This document shows, piece after piece, positions 5,985 to 13,440 of a stretch of DNA of 16,841 nucleotides. The translations under genes and the position numbers were made by a program. The notes below the pieces were generated by a model. It was given only the letters and a program-made list of their open reading frames with translations. It did not search any database and had not been told where the DNA came from. Each line of letters begins with the position of its first letter. Position 1 is the first letter of the stretch. The stretch is from Mucilaginibacter cryoferens (lineage in GTDB: Bacteria > Bacteroidota > Bacteroidia > Sphingobacteriales > Sphingobacteriaceae): the NCBI RefSeq assembly GCF_014205845.1, contig NZ_JACHCR010000041.1:1-16841 (forward strand). Direction: 5' to 3'.

Positions 5985-8900
5985 TGTTATTGATATAACC
6001 TATCTCATCATTTGTTAAACCATACATTTGATAAACAAATTGATCAATTTGTAGTTCAATACTTTGGTCGTTATTTATTTTTGAAATATTTAATAATTTT
6101 AATAGTTTTTCTTGGTCATCAAAAGAAATGTCCGGTACAGGTAGTTGCTCTACGAACATTGGTTTATATTCGAAATAGCCACCGTTTCGGGTGACACCTA
6201 ATTGTTTTATATAAAAATCAGCAAGTTTAGAATTTAATATTGCGATAAGATAAACTTGATCAGTGGCTATAAAAGAAGAAGGCGCATTAATATAGTAACC
6301 TGCGTCTACGAGAGCAAATTGCCCCTTTAAAGCTAAATTTCCCCACGCTATTTTTTGTTTTTCAAAGTCTTTGTAATACGCCACATTGTCTTGAATCTCA
6401 AACCATTTATACGGCCCCGGTTTTCTTCCCGTAGATTCATTATTATTTCGAGGGCGTAGACTACTATAATAGGCTTCTAAGTGCGCTTTAATAACAGGAT
6501 ATTTCTCTATATCAATTCCTTTTCGTGTGAATATAATCCATTTGTTATCCCAGTTAAACTGATAACGCTTAATGTTTTTGCCAGACAAAATCGGACGTAT
6601 AATTTCTGCATTTTTAGGTGAAGATGCGACCAATATATCTCTTGTGTTTTGATCAATTATGAATGCTTCGTTATAACCTGTGAGAATACCTCTATAAATA
6701 TTGATATCCCAATCTTTCAATGGCGTTCCGACTCTTTCGATCTTGTTTTTTATCTCAGCTTCTAAAGCTGATAGTATTATCCAGCCATTTTCCGCTTTGA
6801 AGCCTTTTTGCACAGTTCTGCGTTGACTAATATAAACGCTCATTTTTTCTAAACTACCTAAACTTTTATCAAGCAGGCAGGTTTCAGTTGATCCACCGTA
6901 TGGCGTGTTCTGACAAATCAAAATGTTCGCATCAACTGTTGCCGATTCAAATACCTGAAAGCCACCGAAATCTATTAATAATAAAGGATTGGTATGTTCC
7001 AAAAAGAATCTACGGGTGGCCTCGCCGTAATTTGCTCTCATCCATTTATTAGAGGTGATATATCCAAAAAAGTAACCGGGTTTTAAAAGCCGCTGAGCTT
7101 GCTCGTAAAATAAACAATAGATATCGCCGGTACGTGTAAATGTTTTATAGCCACATTTCTGCAATACATCCGCATCGGCTCCCATCTTTTGTAATTGGAT
7201 GTAAGGTGGATTTCCGATAATAACTTCGAAACCTTCAAAGTCCCCTTTTTCGTCCAATACTTCCGGGAACTCAAAACGCCATTCAAATGCGTTGCGATAT
7301 AAGGCATTGTTTTCTATCTCTTTTATTTCAAGTTCGATCTTATCAATGTTCAATGTAAGACGTCGAACTTCTAATTCCATCTCTTTTTGAGAACGTTTTT
7401 GCCCAAAGAGATCAAAATTATTTTGAGCTAACGCATGTTGACCTCTCAATTCAGAAAGTCTTTTTCGACGTGGATCTCGGCGACCTACTGTTTCATGGAA
7501 TTGGTCTTTTATCTTTTTTATAAACTCTTTTAATTCTTCTTTCGCAACCTTATCCGAAGCTTCTTTATACGCTTGAACCGCAGTTTGATAATCAAAAACA
7601 CTAAATTTTTGCTTGCGAAAAACTTCTGATAAATCTTCTGTTAACGAATACTTGCTTAATAATGAATTGCCCTGTTTAATATTAATATCAATATTGGGTA
7701 GCGTTTCTAACTCGATATAGTCGCCTGGCTTGTAATAGGTATGTTTTAGTAGCTCAATCCATAAACGCAAACGGCAAATTTTTACTGAGTTAGGATTGAT
7801 ATCTACACCGAATAAGCAATGCTCAATGATTTTTCTTTTTTCTTCAAACAGCGTACTTTGTATCCGTTGTTCTGAGCTCGAAATTACGTTGCCTCTATCC
7901 GAAGTTGACTTTATGGAGTAATCAAAAAACTTTAGTGTATCGGGATAAACAACTACTAATTCATCATTAGCTATACTAACTTCAATTTCTGATAGGCAGC
8001 TGCCGGATGCATCTGCCAAAATTCCTAATTCGGATTTTATGCTAATAATTTCGTTTAATCCAGAAACAAGAAAGTGACCAGAACCGACAGCAGGGTCGGC
8101 TATTTTGATATCATTTATTAGTTCATTAAATTTTAGGATATCTTTAGTATTACGTTTCTCACGTAAATAGTTTTTTAAATCGCTGATGGTTTCGCATTCC
8201 CAGCTATAGGCATCGTTGAATTTTTTTAGAACAGCTTTGCGTATAGTTTCACGACATAAAAAAGTGGTGATAGCCCCGGGTGTATAAATAGAACCATCTT
8301 TATAGCCATTGATTTTTTCAAACACCAACCCCAATACAGCGGCGTTAATAATTGTTTTATTCTCTTCCTGTACTTCTTCCTTACCTATGGATGCAAAGTT
8401 GTACGCGTCTAAAAAGTCAAATAGGTAATGTAGCGTTCTTTTGCTACTGACATCTTTATTATTGCCTGCTCGTTTAAGAACAGAATTAGCGTATAGATCA
8501 ATATTTGAATTATCATCAAGTGCATTAACCTTAATAGTGTATTCTTCCAGGTCGGAAAACTCAAAAAGTGAACTATTTAAATAAGGTATGTGACTGTATT
8601 TGCTTTGTATGATGGCAGATCGGTCTTTAGCTTGTTTAGCTAAAACCTGGAAAAATAATTTATATAATTCGCTGTAATCGTTAACTACCTGTTGATTTAG
8701 AAAGCGGTATTTGCGGTCACCTTTATGATATTTAATTAGTTGCGCTTCAAGTAGCTTTAAAAAGAGTATCCTGTTAACCCAAGTAATGCTCAATTCTAAC
8801 GCCGCGTTAAATAATTGTTCTTCGGTGGTATCGCCTTGTAAATATTGGTTAGGTGTTTTACGCAATGAATTTTCAACCTCTAAAATATTGATAGCGTTTT

Positions 8901-9750
8901 CAATAAAAGATGCCGGATGTCGTTTCCCCTCCGGTAAACGGCGGATGATTTTACGCCCGCCATCCTTCACTTCCTCTAACCCAATTATGTGTAATAACTC
9001 GCTGAAAAAGCCTTTATCCAATGAATTGCTGTCATTTAAAAAAGGCAATTTCAAAAGATTGACCGGAGTGAAAAATTTGTAAAGAGGTATTAGCTCATTA
9101 TCATTACTTTTATTTAAAAGAGGCAGAAACTTTTTAAGGTCGAAATAAGTAAAGCTTATTTCATTATCAAAAAGATCTAAAAATGGTTTAGCTATCTCCT
9201 TATAGAAATGATCTGTAGAGGCACTTACTTTTTGCTTGTTCTCCCATTCGTTAAATGTCTTTAGTAACTGTTTATTTTCATTGAATATTCTTTCAAATAT
9301 TGTAGCGTCAAAAATAAACCATTCATAAATATTGGTAATTACTAAATGGGTTAATGAGTTATTTTTATCTTTTGACCTTTCACGCAGATAATATAAAATT
9401 AGCTCGTGCATTGCCTTGGTGTTCAGGTTGGTTTGAGTAACCATATCGGCTTTGTTGTTTGGGCGTTTAACTTCAAACAATACACCTGCGGCAGTAGTGG
9501 CGTCCTTGCCTAAATGTATAACAAAATCGGTTTTACCTTTAGTCGCTATTAAATGATCGGGATTGTAAAATGTATTTTTCAAAAAATCCATTAGGTGGAT
9601 TTTTACATTCTCTTCACTTTCTTTTTCGTCTATCAAACCCAGCATCAGTTGCAGGTTCTTTTTAAATTGGTCGAGATCAACCCGGCGTGGACTTATCAAT
9701 CGATAAGCCTTGTTCAGGCTTGCTTTTAACTCGGCAATGTTTATGGTCAT
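5962..9750 (-). CDS. Type IIG restriction-modification enzyme (Eco57I-like), phase-variable specificity
   Basis: A 1262-residue single-chain enzyme expected to both cut and N6-adenine-methylate DNA at one recognition site. Domains in order: an N-terminal PD-(D/E)XK-type nuclease (TDFVIHL with Asp75, then FEVKRP with Glu93 and Lys95); a helical connector; a gamma-class methyltransferase with SAM motif DPAVGSGHF (552-560), acidic loop FGVDINP (647-653) and catalytic NPPY (847-850); a charged helical insert at about 720-815; and a C-terminal TaqI-like specificity region from about 970. The presence of a nuclease motif separates it from BREX PglX methylases, which are of similar size. Met970 lies exactly at the inverted repeat (6843), so everything after it belongs to the invertible segment; after inversion the protein would have 1279 residues. 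No separate methylase or specificity gene is nearby. All key residues are intact, so it looks active. The AT-rich sequence is consistent with horizontal gain. Confidence 0.93.
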   Translation of the reverse strand: MTINIAELKASLNKAYRLISPRRVDLDQFKKNLQLMLGLIDEKESEENVKIHLMDFLKNTFYNPDHLIATKGKTDFVIHLGKDATTAAGVLFEVKRPNNKADMVTQTNLNTKAMHELILYYLRERSKDKNNSLTHLVITNIYEWFIFDATIFERIFNENKQLLKTFNEWENKQKVSASTDHFYKEIAKPFLDLFDNEISFTYFDLKKFLPLLNKSNDNELIPLYKFFTPVNLLKLPFLNDSNSLDKGFFSELLHIIGLEEVKDGGRKIIRRLPEGKRHPASFIENAINILEVENSLRKTPNQYLQGDTTEEQLFNAALELSITWVNRILFLKLLEAQLIKYHKGDRKYRFLNQQVVNDYSELYKLFFQVLAKQAKDRSAIIQSKYSHIPYLNSSLFEFSDLEEYTIKVNALDDNSNIDLYANSVLKRAGNNKDVSSKRTLHYLFDFLDAYNFASIGKEEVQEENKTIINAAVLGLVFEKINGYKDGSIYTPGAITTFLCRETIRKAVLKKFNDAYSWECETISDLKNYLREKRNTKDILKFNELINDIKIADPAVGSGHFLVSGLNEIISIKSELGILADASGSCLSEIEVSIANDELVVVYPDTLKFFDYSIKSTSDRGNVISSSEQRIQSTLFEEKRKIIEHCLFGVDINPNSVKICRLRLWIELLKHTYYKPGDYIELETLPNIDINIKQGNSLLSKYSLTEDLSEVFRKQKFSVFDYQTAVQAYKEASDKVAKEELKEFIKKIKDQFHETVGRRDPRRKRLSELRGQHALAQNNFDLFGQKRSQKEMELEVRRLTLNIDKIELEIKEIENNALYRNAFEWRFEFPEVLDEKGDFEGFEVIIGNPPYIQLQKMGADADVLQKCGYKTFTRTGDIYCLFYEQAQRLLKPGYFFGYITSNKWMRANYGEATRRFFLEHTNPLLLIDFGGFQVFESATVDANILICQNTPYGGSTETCLLDKSLGSLEKMSVYISQRRTVQKGFKAENGWIILSALEAEIKNKIERVGTPLKDWDINIYRGILTGYNEAFIIDQNTRDILVASSPKNAEIIRPILSGKNIKRYQFNWDNKWIIFTRKGIDIEKYPVIKAHLEAYYSSLRPRNNNESTGRKPGPYKWFEIQDNVAYYKDFEKQKIAWGNLALKGQFALVDAGYYINAPSSFIATDQVYLIAILNSKLADFYIKQLGVTRNGGYFEYKPMFVEQLPVPDISFDDQEKLLKLLNISKINNDQSIELQIDQFVYQMYGLTNDEIGYINNIKFRKIQ
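6824..6844 (-). repeat. Right inverted repeat of the invertible segment, inside the Type IIG gene
   Basis: Read on the minus strand it begins AATGAGCGTTTAT, followed by ATTAGTCA, matching the plus strand at 5051-5071 with two differences over 21 bases. It encodes Met-Ser-Val-Tyr at residues 970-973 of the enzyme, at the junction between the methyltransferase core and the specificity region, an ideal place for a domain swap. Confidence 0.8.
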
Positions 9751-9986
9751 TAGGTTTTATATAACAAGGGTATTAAATTAGATATTTTTTATGAAATTAT
9801 GTATAATAGATTACCTCAATTATTTTCGAAAGCGATTTTCTAAGATATTTGCACAAGCCCTTAAACATTAAACCCGATTGGCAATGACACCGGCCTCGCG
9901 GTTTAAGCCTTGCGCAGTATAAGCATAAATTGAAGCTGCATTAATAAAAACACAGGTATTGATTTAAGTGATCGGCGTTATTAATA
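9751..9986. promoter_or_regulatory. Intergenic region upstream of the Type IIG gene
   Basis: 236 AT-rich bases between the right RhuM gene and the Type IIG start (ATG at 9748-9750). No Shine-Dalgarno is visible before the start. The region must hold the Type IIG promoter unless the gene is read through from the RhuM gene. It also contains the degenerate repeat copy at 9880-9935. I could not pick a promoter with confidence. Confidence 0.4.
9880..9935 (+). repeat. Degenerate third copy of the dispersed intergenic repeat
   Basis: The blocks GACACCGGCCTCGCG, AAGCCTTGCGC and GTATAAGCATAAA line up in order with the middle of the copy at 11162-11255 (GATACCGGCCCCGCG, ATGCCTTGTGCGC, GTATGAACGTA). 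The ends of the repeat are missing. Similarity is judged by eye and is weaker than between the two outer copies. Confidence 0.45.
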
Positions 9987-10994
9987 CTAACCTTCCCGTT
10001 TCTTTTGGGGTGTTATTCTTTTTATGCTTTTATCAATTTGCTTTAAAAAATGTTTTTCAGCTTCCGAAATGTTGTTTTTGGCTTGTTCTTTATATTTTTC
10101 AAACTCCGTTTTAGCTTTTTTTAAAGCCTGGTCATGACTAATGGTACCGGCATTTTGCAAAATCTCATTCCCTGTCATCCGTACAAAATCATCCAAACGG
10201 GCTATCCAGTCTTTCATATACATTGGTTTCCTGTTTAGCGCCTGGAGTTCGGCCAGTTCCAAATAGGCAGTTACCATGCGGTTTAGCACATTCAATTCGT
10301 TTTCGTCGAGATAGTTTTTTGCAATTTCAACTTCCTGGCGCGTGGGTTTGATTCCTTTTATGTGTGTAAGGCCAAGATTTGTTTTTGTGGCATCTATACG
10401 TTGGTAAATTATTTCGGCAGCGGTGTGGCCATGGGCAGCCCAATGCATTTTATTTTGTACGGTTTGAAAAAAGAGTACAGAAATTTCAAGTTTAGGGTCG
10501 TAATCAATACTGGTAGCGTAAATGTCAAGTACTTTGCGCCAAAATACCTTTTCGGATGATCGTATATCACGGATGCGGGCAAGTAATTCTTCAAAATAGT
10601 TTCCGCCTCCGGCTTGTTTTAACAGGTCATCGTTCATTGTAAAACCTTTCACAATGTATTCCCGCAGTCGCGCTGTAGCCCATTGGCGAAATTTGGTGCC
10701 TTGATGGCTTTTTACGCGGTAGCCAACGGAAATAATTACATCAAGGTTGTAAAATGTTGTATCATAATTTTTATTGTCTGTTGCAGTTGTTCGGAATTTC
10801 CGAACAACTGAACTTTCGTCAAGTTCAGCCTCGTCAAAAATATTTTTAATGTGTTCACTAATCGTAGATTTAGCTTTTTGAAAGAGTTCTACTAATTGTC
10901 CTTGTGTAAGCCAAACAGTTTCATCTTCCAGGCGGGTTTCAATTTTTGTATTGCCGTCTTCGGTTTGGTATATGATTATCCTGCTATCATCCAT
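9987..10994 (-). CDS. RhuM-family protein (right copy)
   Basis: A 335-residue paralogue of the gene at 1640-2653, with the same blocks: an N-terminal DNA-binding-like segment (ETVWLTQGQLVELFQKAKST), FYNLDVIISVGYRVKSHQGT, FRQWATARLREYIVKGFTM, the middle block FFQTVQNKMHWAAHGHTAAE, and a lysine-rich C-terminus. The two proteins agree strongly in these blocks but differ widely elsewhere, so this is not a recent duplication. The start is well supported: ATG at 10992-10994 with an AAGGAG ribosome site seven bases upstream, the clearest in the window. It is the first gene of the leftward island and lies directly upstream of the Type IIG gene. A role in regulating or assisting the restriction system is possible but unproven. 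Confidence 0.88.
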   Translation of the reverse strand: MDDSRIIIYQTEDGNTKIETRLEDETVWLTQGQLVELFQKAKSTISEHIKNIFDEAELDESSVVRKFRTTATDNKNYDTTFYNLDVIISVGYRVKSHQGTKFRQWATARLREYIVKGFTMNDDLLKQAGGGNYFEELLARIRDIRSSEKVFWRKVLDIYATSIDYDPKLEISVLFFQTVQNKMHWAAHGHTAAEIIYQRIDATKTNLGLTHIKGIKPTRQEVEIAKNYLDENELNVLNRMVTAYLELAELQALNRKPMYMKDWIARLDDFVRMTGNEILQNAGTISHDQALKKAKTEFEKYKEQAKNNISEAEKHFLKQIDKSIKRITPQKKREG

Positions 10995-11001
10995 GATTTA
11001 A

Positions 11002-11029
11002 CTCCTTGTTAGGGATTTAAACGAAGATA
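11002..11029 (-). promoter_or_regulatory. Ribosome binding site and candidate -7 element of the right RhuM gene
   Basis: On the minus strand AAGGAG (11007-11002) precedes the ATG by seven bases. Further upstream TATCTTCG (11029-11022) matches seven of eight positions of the Bacteroidota -7 consensus TAnnTTTG. A convincing -33 TTTG was not seen, so the ribosome site is firm but the promoter is tentative. Confidence 0.5.
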
Positions 11030-11161
11030 CTAAAAGCAATAGCATTTAAATAATTATTTGCGCCTGTGCTTCCCCTACCAATAGATGTTTTGCTGAGCTA
11101 TAGGTATTTAACCACATACAAATCAAAACACCTTTGCAAAGTCCGAAGCCCACGATTACCG

Positions 11162-11255
11162 CCGCAGCTTCGCGTTAGTGATGGAAGTGGATACCGGCCC
11201 CGCGCCTAATGCCTTGTGCGCGTATGAACGTACAGCACGGCCCGAAGGGAACGCT
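11162..11255 (+). repeat. Dispersed intergenic repeat, copy 2
   Basis: It starts CCGCAGCTTCGCGTT, contains TGGATACCGGCCC, TAATGCC and GCGTATGAA, and ends in a reduced hairpin CCC-GAA-GGG followed by AACGCT. It matches the minus strand of 1323-1424 over its whole length. Its position, 168 bases beyond the first island gene, makes it the right-hand partner of the inverted pair around the defence island. No ORF is present. Confidence 0.75.
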
Positions 11256-11426
11256 CTTTAAATTCAAAAGTTAAAAGTCAAAATTCAAAAAGGAAAGGGA
11301 ACGTTCATTAGTTCACTGGTTGATTAGTTTGTTGGTGGATAGTTTGATAGCGCTTTTGATAGGCATAAGGTTGCATTATATGAGTATTCCAGGCCCTTAA
11401 GCGCCTGCCAATCATCGTCTATTCAA
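11256..11426. other. Intergenic filler before the asd promoter
   Basis: AT-rich sequence with short internal repeats (AATTCAAAA occurs twice near 11260-11290, joined by AGTTAAAAGTC). No gene or RNA is visible. It lies between the right repeat of the island and the chromosomal gene asd, so the island boundary should be at or near here. Confidence 0.4.
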
Positions 11427-11465
11427 CTACCAAATTGGTAGATTATATAAAAATGTGCATATTTG
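11427..11465 (+). promoter_or_regulatory. Candidate asd promoter with overlapping dyad operator
   Basis: TTGG at 11435-11438 and CATATTTG at 11458-11465 are separated by 19 bases and each differ by one base from the Bacteroidota -33 (TTTG) and -7 (TAnnTTTG) elements, in the expected spacing. A perfect dyad CTACCAA-A-TTGGTAG (11427-11441) covers the -33 element, where a repressor could act. The asd start follows 35 bases after the -7 element. Confidence 0.45.
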
Positions 11466-11499
11466 GGGTTTAGAGTTTATTATTTAACAAATTAACACA

Positions 11500-12507
11500 A
11501 TGAAAATCGCAGTTGTAGGTGCTACCGGCTTGGTAGGTACCAAAATGTTGCAGGTTCTGGCAGAACGCAACTTCCCCGTTACAGAATTAATTCCCGTAGC
11601 TTCCGCTAAAAGTATTGGTAAAGAAATTACTTTTAAGGGTAAGCAGTATAAGGTGGTTTCTGTTGAGGATGCGATTAAGATGAAGCCGGATGTTGCTATT
11701 TTTAGCGCCGGCGGCAGCACTTCATTGGAGCAGGCTCCGCTTTTTGCGGCGGCCGGTACTACGGTTATTGATAACTCGTCGGCCTGGCGTATGGACCCAA
11801 CCAAAAAACTGGTTGTGCCCGAAGTTAATGCCGATGTATTAACTGCCGAAGATAAAATTATTGCCAACCCAAATTGCTCAACCATACAAATGGTGGTGGC
11901 GCTAAAACCGCTGCACGATAAATATAAAATTAAAAGGGTGGTGGTTTCTACCTATCAATCTGTAACCGGTACGGGTGTTAAAGCTGTTGACCAGCTGTTT
12001 AACGAGCGTAAAGGTATTGACGGACCGAAGGTTTACCCATACCAGATAGACCTGAACGTAATCCCTCAGATTGATGTTTTCACCGACAACGGTTACACCA
12101 AAGAGGAGATGAAAATGATACTGGAAACCCAAAAGATTATGGGCGACAACAGTATTAAGGTTACCGCTACTACGGTGCGCATCCCGGTTATGGGCGGTCA
12201 CTCGGAGTCGGTTAATATTGAGTTTTTGCACGATTTTGATTTGGGCGAAGTGCGCGAGCTGCTGGCTGCGTCGCCGGGTATTGTGGTGGTTGATGATACG
12301 GCCAACCTTAAATACCCAATGCCGTTAGACGCGCACGATAAAGACGAGGTTTTTGTAGGCCGGTTACGCCGCGACGAAAGTCAGGCCAATACCCTAAACT
12401 GCTGGATAGTATCAGACAACCTGCGCAAAGGTGCTGCTACCAACGCCGTACAAATTGCCGAGTACCTGGCTGCCAAGCATTTGATAGGCGCGCCGGTAGA
12501 GGCGTAG
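11500..12507 (+). CDS. asd: Aspartate-semialdehyde dehydrogenase
   Basis: A 335-residue cytosolic enzyme that reduces L-aspartyl 4-phosphate to L-aspartate 4-semialdehyde with NADPH, the branch point to lysine (and diaminopimelate for the cell wall), threonine and methionine. Seen: N-terminal dinucleotide-binding motif GATGLVG (7-13), DNSSAWRMD (91-99), active-site NPNCST with nucleophile Cys126, and RIPVMGGHSESV with the substrate arginine (228) and catalytic histidine (234). Length and residues are complete. The start ATG at 11500 follows an AT-rich leader and puts the Rossmann strand at the usual place. It is preceded by its own candidate promoter and followed by two terminators, so it is probably a single-gene transcript. 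It marks the return to ordinary, higher-GC chromosome after the island. Confidence 0.97.
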   Translation: MKIAVVGATGLVGTKMLQVLAERNFPVTELIPVASAKSIGKEITFKGKQYKVVSVEDAIKMKPDVAIFSAGGSTSLEQAPLFAAAGTTVIDNSSAWRMDPTKKLVVPEVNADVLTAEDKIIANPNCSTIQMVVALKPLHDKYKIKRVVVSTYQSVTGTGVKAVDQLFNERKGIDGPKVYPYQIDLNVIPQIDVFTDNGYTKEEMKMILETQKIMGDNSIKVTATTVRIPVMGGHSESVNIEFLHDFDLGEVRELLAASPGIVVVDDTANLKYPMPLDAHDKDEVFVGRLRRDESQANTLNCWIVSDNLRKGAATNAVQIAEYLAAKHLIGAPVEA

Positions 12508-12517
12508 CCTCACCCAC

Positions 12518-12540
12518 CCCTCTCCAAAGGAGAGGGCTTT
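12518..12540 (+). terminator. Hairpin after asd
   Basis: CCCTCTCC (12518-12525) pairs with GGAGAGGG (12529-12536) around AAA and is followed by a short T run. It starts ten bases after the asd stop. I recall this CCCTCTCC-AAA-GGAGAGGG hairpin as common between genes in related genomes, so it may also be a repeat. Confidence 0.7.
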
Positions 12541-12554
12541 AAGAAGATAATTTG

Positions 12555-12590
12555 AATAGGGATACCCACACGGTTATCCCTATTTTTATT
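12555..12590 (+). terminator. Second Rho-independent terminator after asd
   Basis: A perfect 10-bp stem, AATAGGGATA (12555-12564) with TATCCCTATT (12575-12584), is followed by TTTATT. Together with the hairpin at 12518-12540 it gives asd a double terminator and insulates the next gene. Confidence 0.8.
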
Positions 12591-12652
12591 TGATAGCTAT
12601 AAATTGTAACTATTATTTATCATTGCAGCGGTTTTTTACTAACTTGTTACCA

Positions 12653-13435
12653 ATGAAAGCCTTTAAGCTAATCGTTGTTTTATGTTGCTGTTTGGTTACG
12701 GCAAAGGTATCGGCCCAAAATATCAGCAGTCCGCAGGCTATCGAGGCCGATCTGCTGCGGATTTTTAACCGGGTTAATTATTATGGTAACCACAAAAAGG
12801 AGTGGAAGGCTGTTGATTCGCTCAAAAAGATGAACAGTATGTTTGCCTACAAGCTTAAATATTATACATCTAAATATCCGTTCACTATCGATCTGAAGTT
12901 TACGTCGCTGGTTAAAGAGCGGCTGGTGATCGCTACATCGGCCGATGGCCAGTTTCGTACCTACTCCTGGGATACCCGGTTGGGTACCACTGGATACGAT
13001 TTTGATAATATACTGCAATACAAGGTTGGCGGGCAAACGCTATCGCTGTTAAAAATGGATGCGCCGGGTAAGGAGGCTTACTGGTTTCCGAAGATATACA
13101 CGCTGGTAGCTAATAACAAAACGGTGTACCTGGCGGTTTATAATTCTATATTATCGGCCACCAAAGCGGGGCAGGGTATAAGGGCTTATGCCATTGAAAA
13201 AGGAGTGTTGAACGGTAGGGTGCCGATGGTTAAAACCCCCACCGCGGTGCTGAGTAGGCTGTATTACGAGTACAGCCTGCAATCGGTAGCCGACTGGGAC
13301 ACTTTCCCCAGTATTACTTTTGATAGCAAGGCCAAAGTTATCCTCACCCCACTGGTTGACTATAAAGGCAACATGACCCGCAAGTTTATCACCTACAGAT
13401 TTAACGGGCAGTTTTTTGAGAAGGTAAAAAGTTAA
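12653..13435 (+). CDS. Secreted protein of unknown function
   Basis: A 260-residue product not recognised as any named family. The N-terminus is a clear signal peptide: MKAFK, a hydrophobic stretch with three cysteines, then a probable signal peptidase I site after VSA (mature protein starting QN). The body is rich in aromatic residues and beta-type segments, as in exported Bacteroidota proteins, with no transmembrane segment, repeat or catalytic motif that I can see. I chose ATG at 12653 because it places the signal peptide at the N-terminus; a TTG in the same frame at 12590 would add 21 residues that overlap the asd terminator. It ends five bases before the HicB-like gene. Probably periplasmic or surface-exposed. 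Confidence 0.75.
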   Translation: MKAFKLIVVLCCCLVTAKVSAQNISSPQAIEADLLRIFNRVNYYGNHKKEWKAVDSLKKMNSMFAYKLKYYTSKYPFTIDLKFTSLVKERLVIATSADGQFRTYSWDTRLGTTGYDFDNILQYKVGGQTLSLLKMDAPGKEAYWFPKIYTLVANNKTVYLAVYNSILSATKAGQGIRAYAIEKGVLNGRVPMVKTPTAVLSRLYYEYSLQSVADWDTFPSITFDSKAKVILTPLVDYKGNMTRKFITYRFNGQFFEKVKS

Positions 13436-13440
13436 TATAT

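Larger units (their letters stand above)
5051..6844. other. Invertible DNA segment exchanging the specificity half of a Type IIG enzyme
   Basis: The 1794-base segment is bounded by inverted repeats and holds two convergent coding sequences. One is the currently expressed 3' end of the Type IIG gene (minus strand, 6843 to 5962); the other is a homologous silent version (plus strand, 5052-5984). Their first 94 residues align without a gap (52 identical by hand count); the later parts diverge as expected of different target recognition domains, and both end in a similar acidic helix. A serine invertase gene stands just outside. Inversion would fuse residues 1-969 of the enzyme to the 310 residues of the other cassette. 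The parts are visible in the sequence; actual inversion is inferred. Confidence 0.85.

Noticed and set aside
7083..7307. Leftward 74-codon ORF within the Type IIG gene
   Set aside because: Out-of-frame shadow of the methyltransferase NPPY region.
5962..9750. Reading the 1262-residue protein as a BREX PglX methylase
   Set aside because: It has an N-terminal nuclease-type D...ExK motif, and no other BREX genes (brxA, brxB, brxC, pglZ) are present.
988..11426. Integration by attachment at the tRNA-Ser 3' end
   Set aside because: No copy of the tRNA 3' end was found at the right side of the island, and no tyrosine integrase is present.
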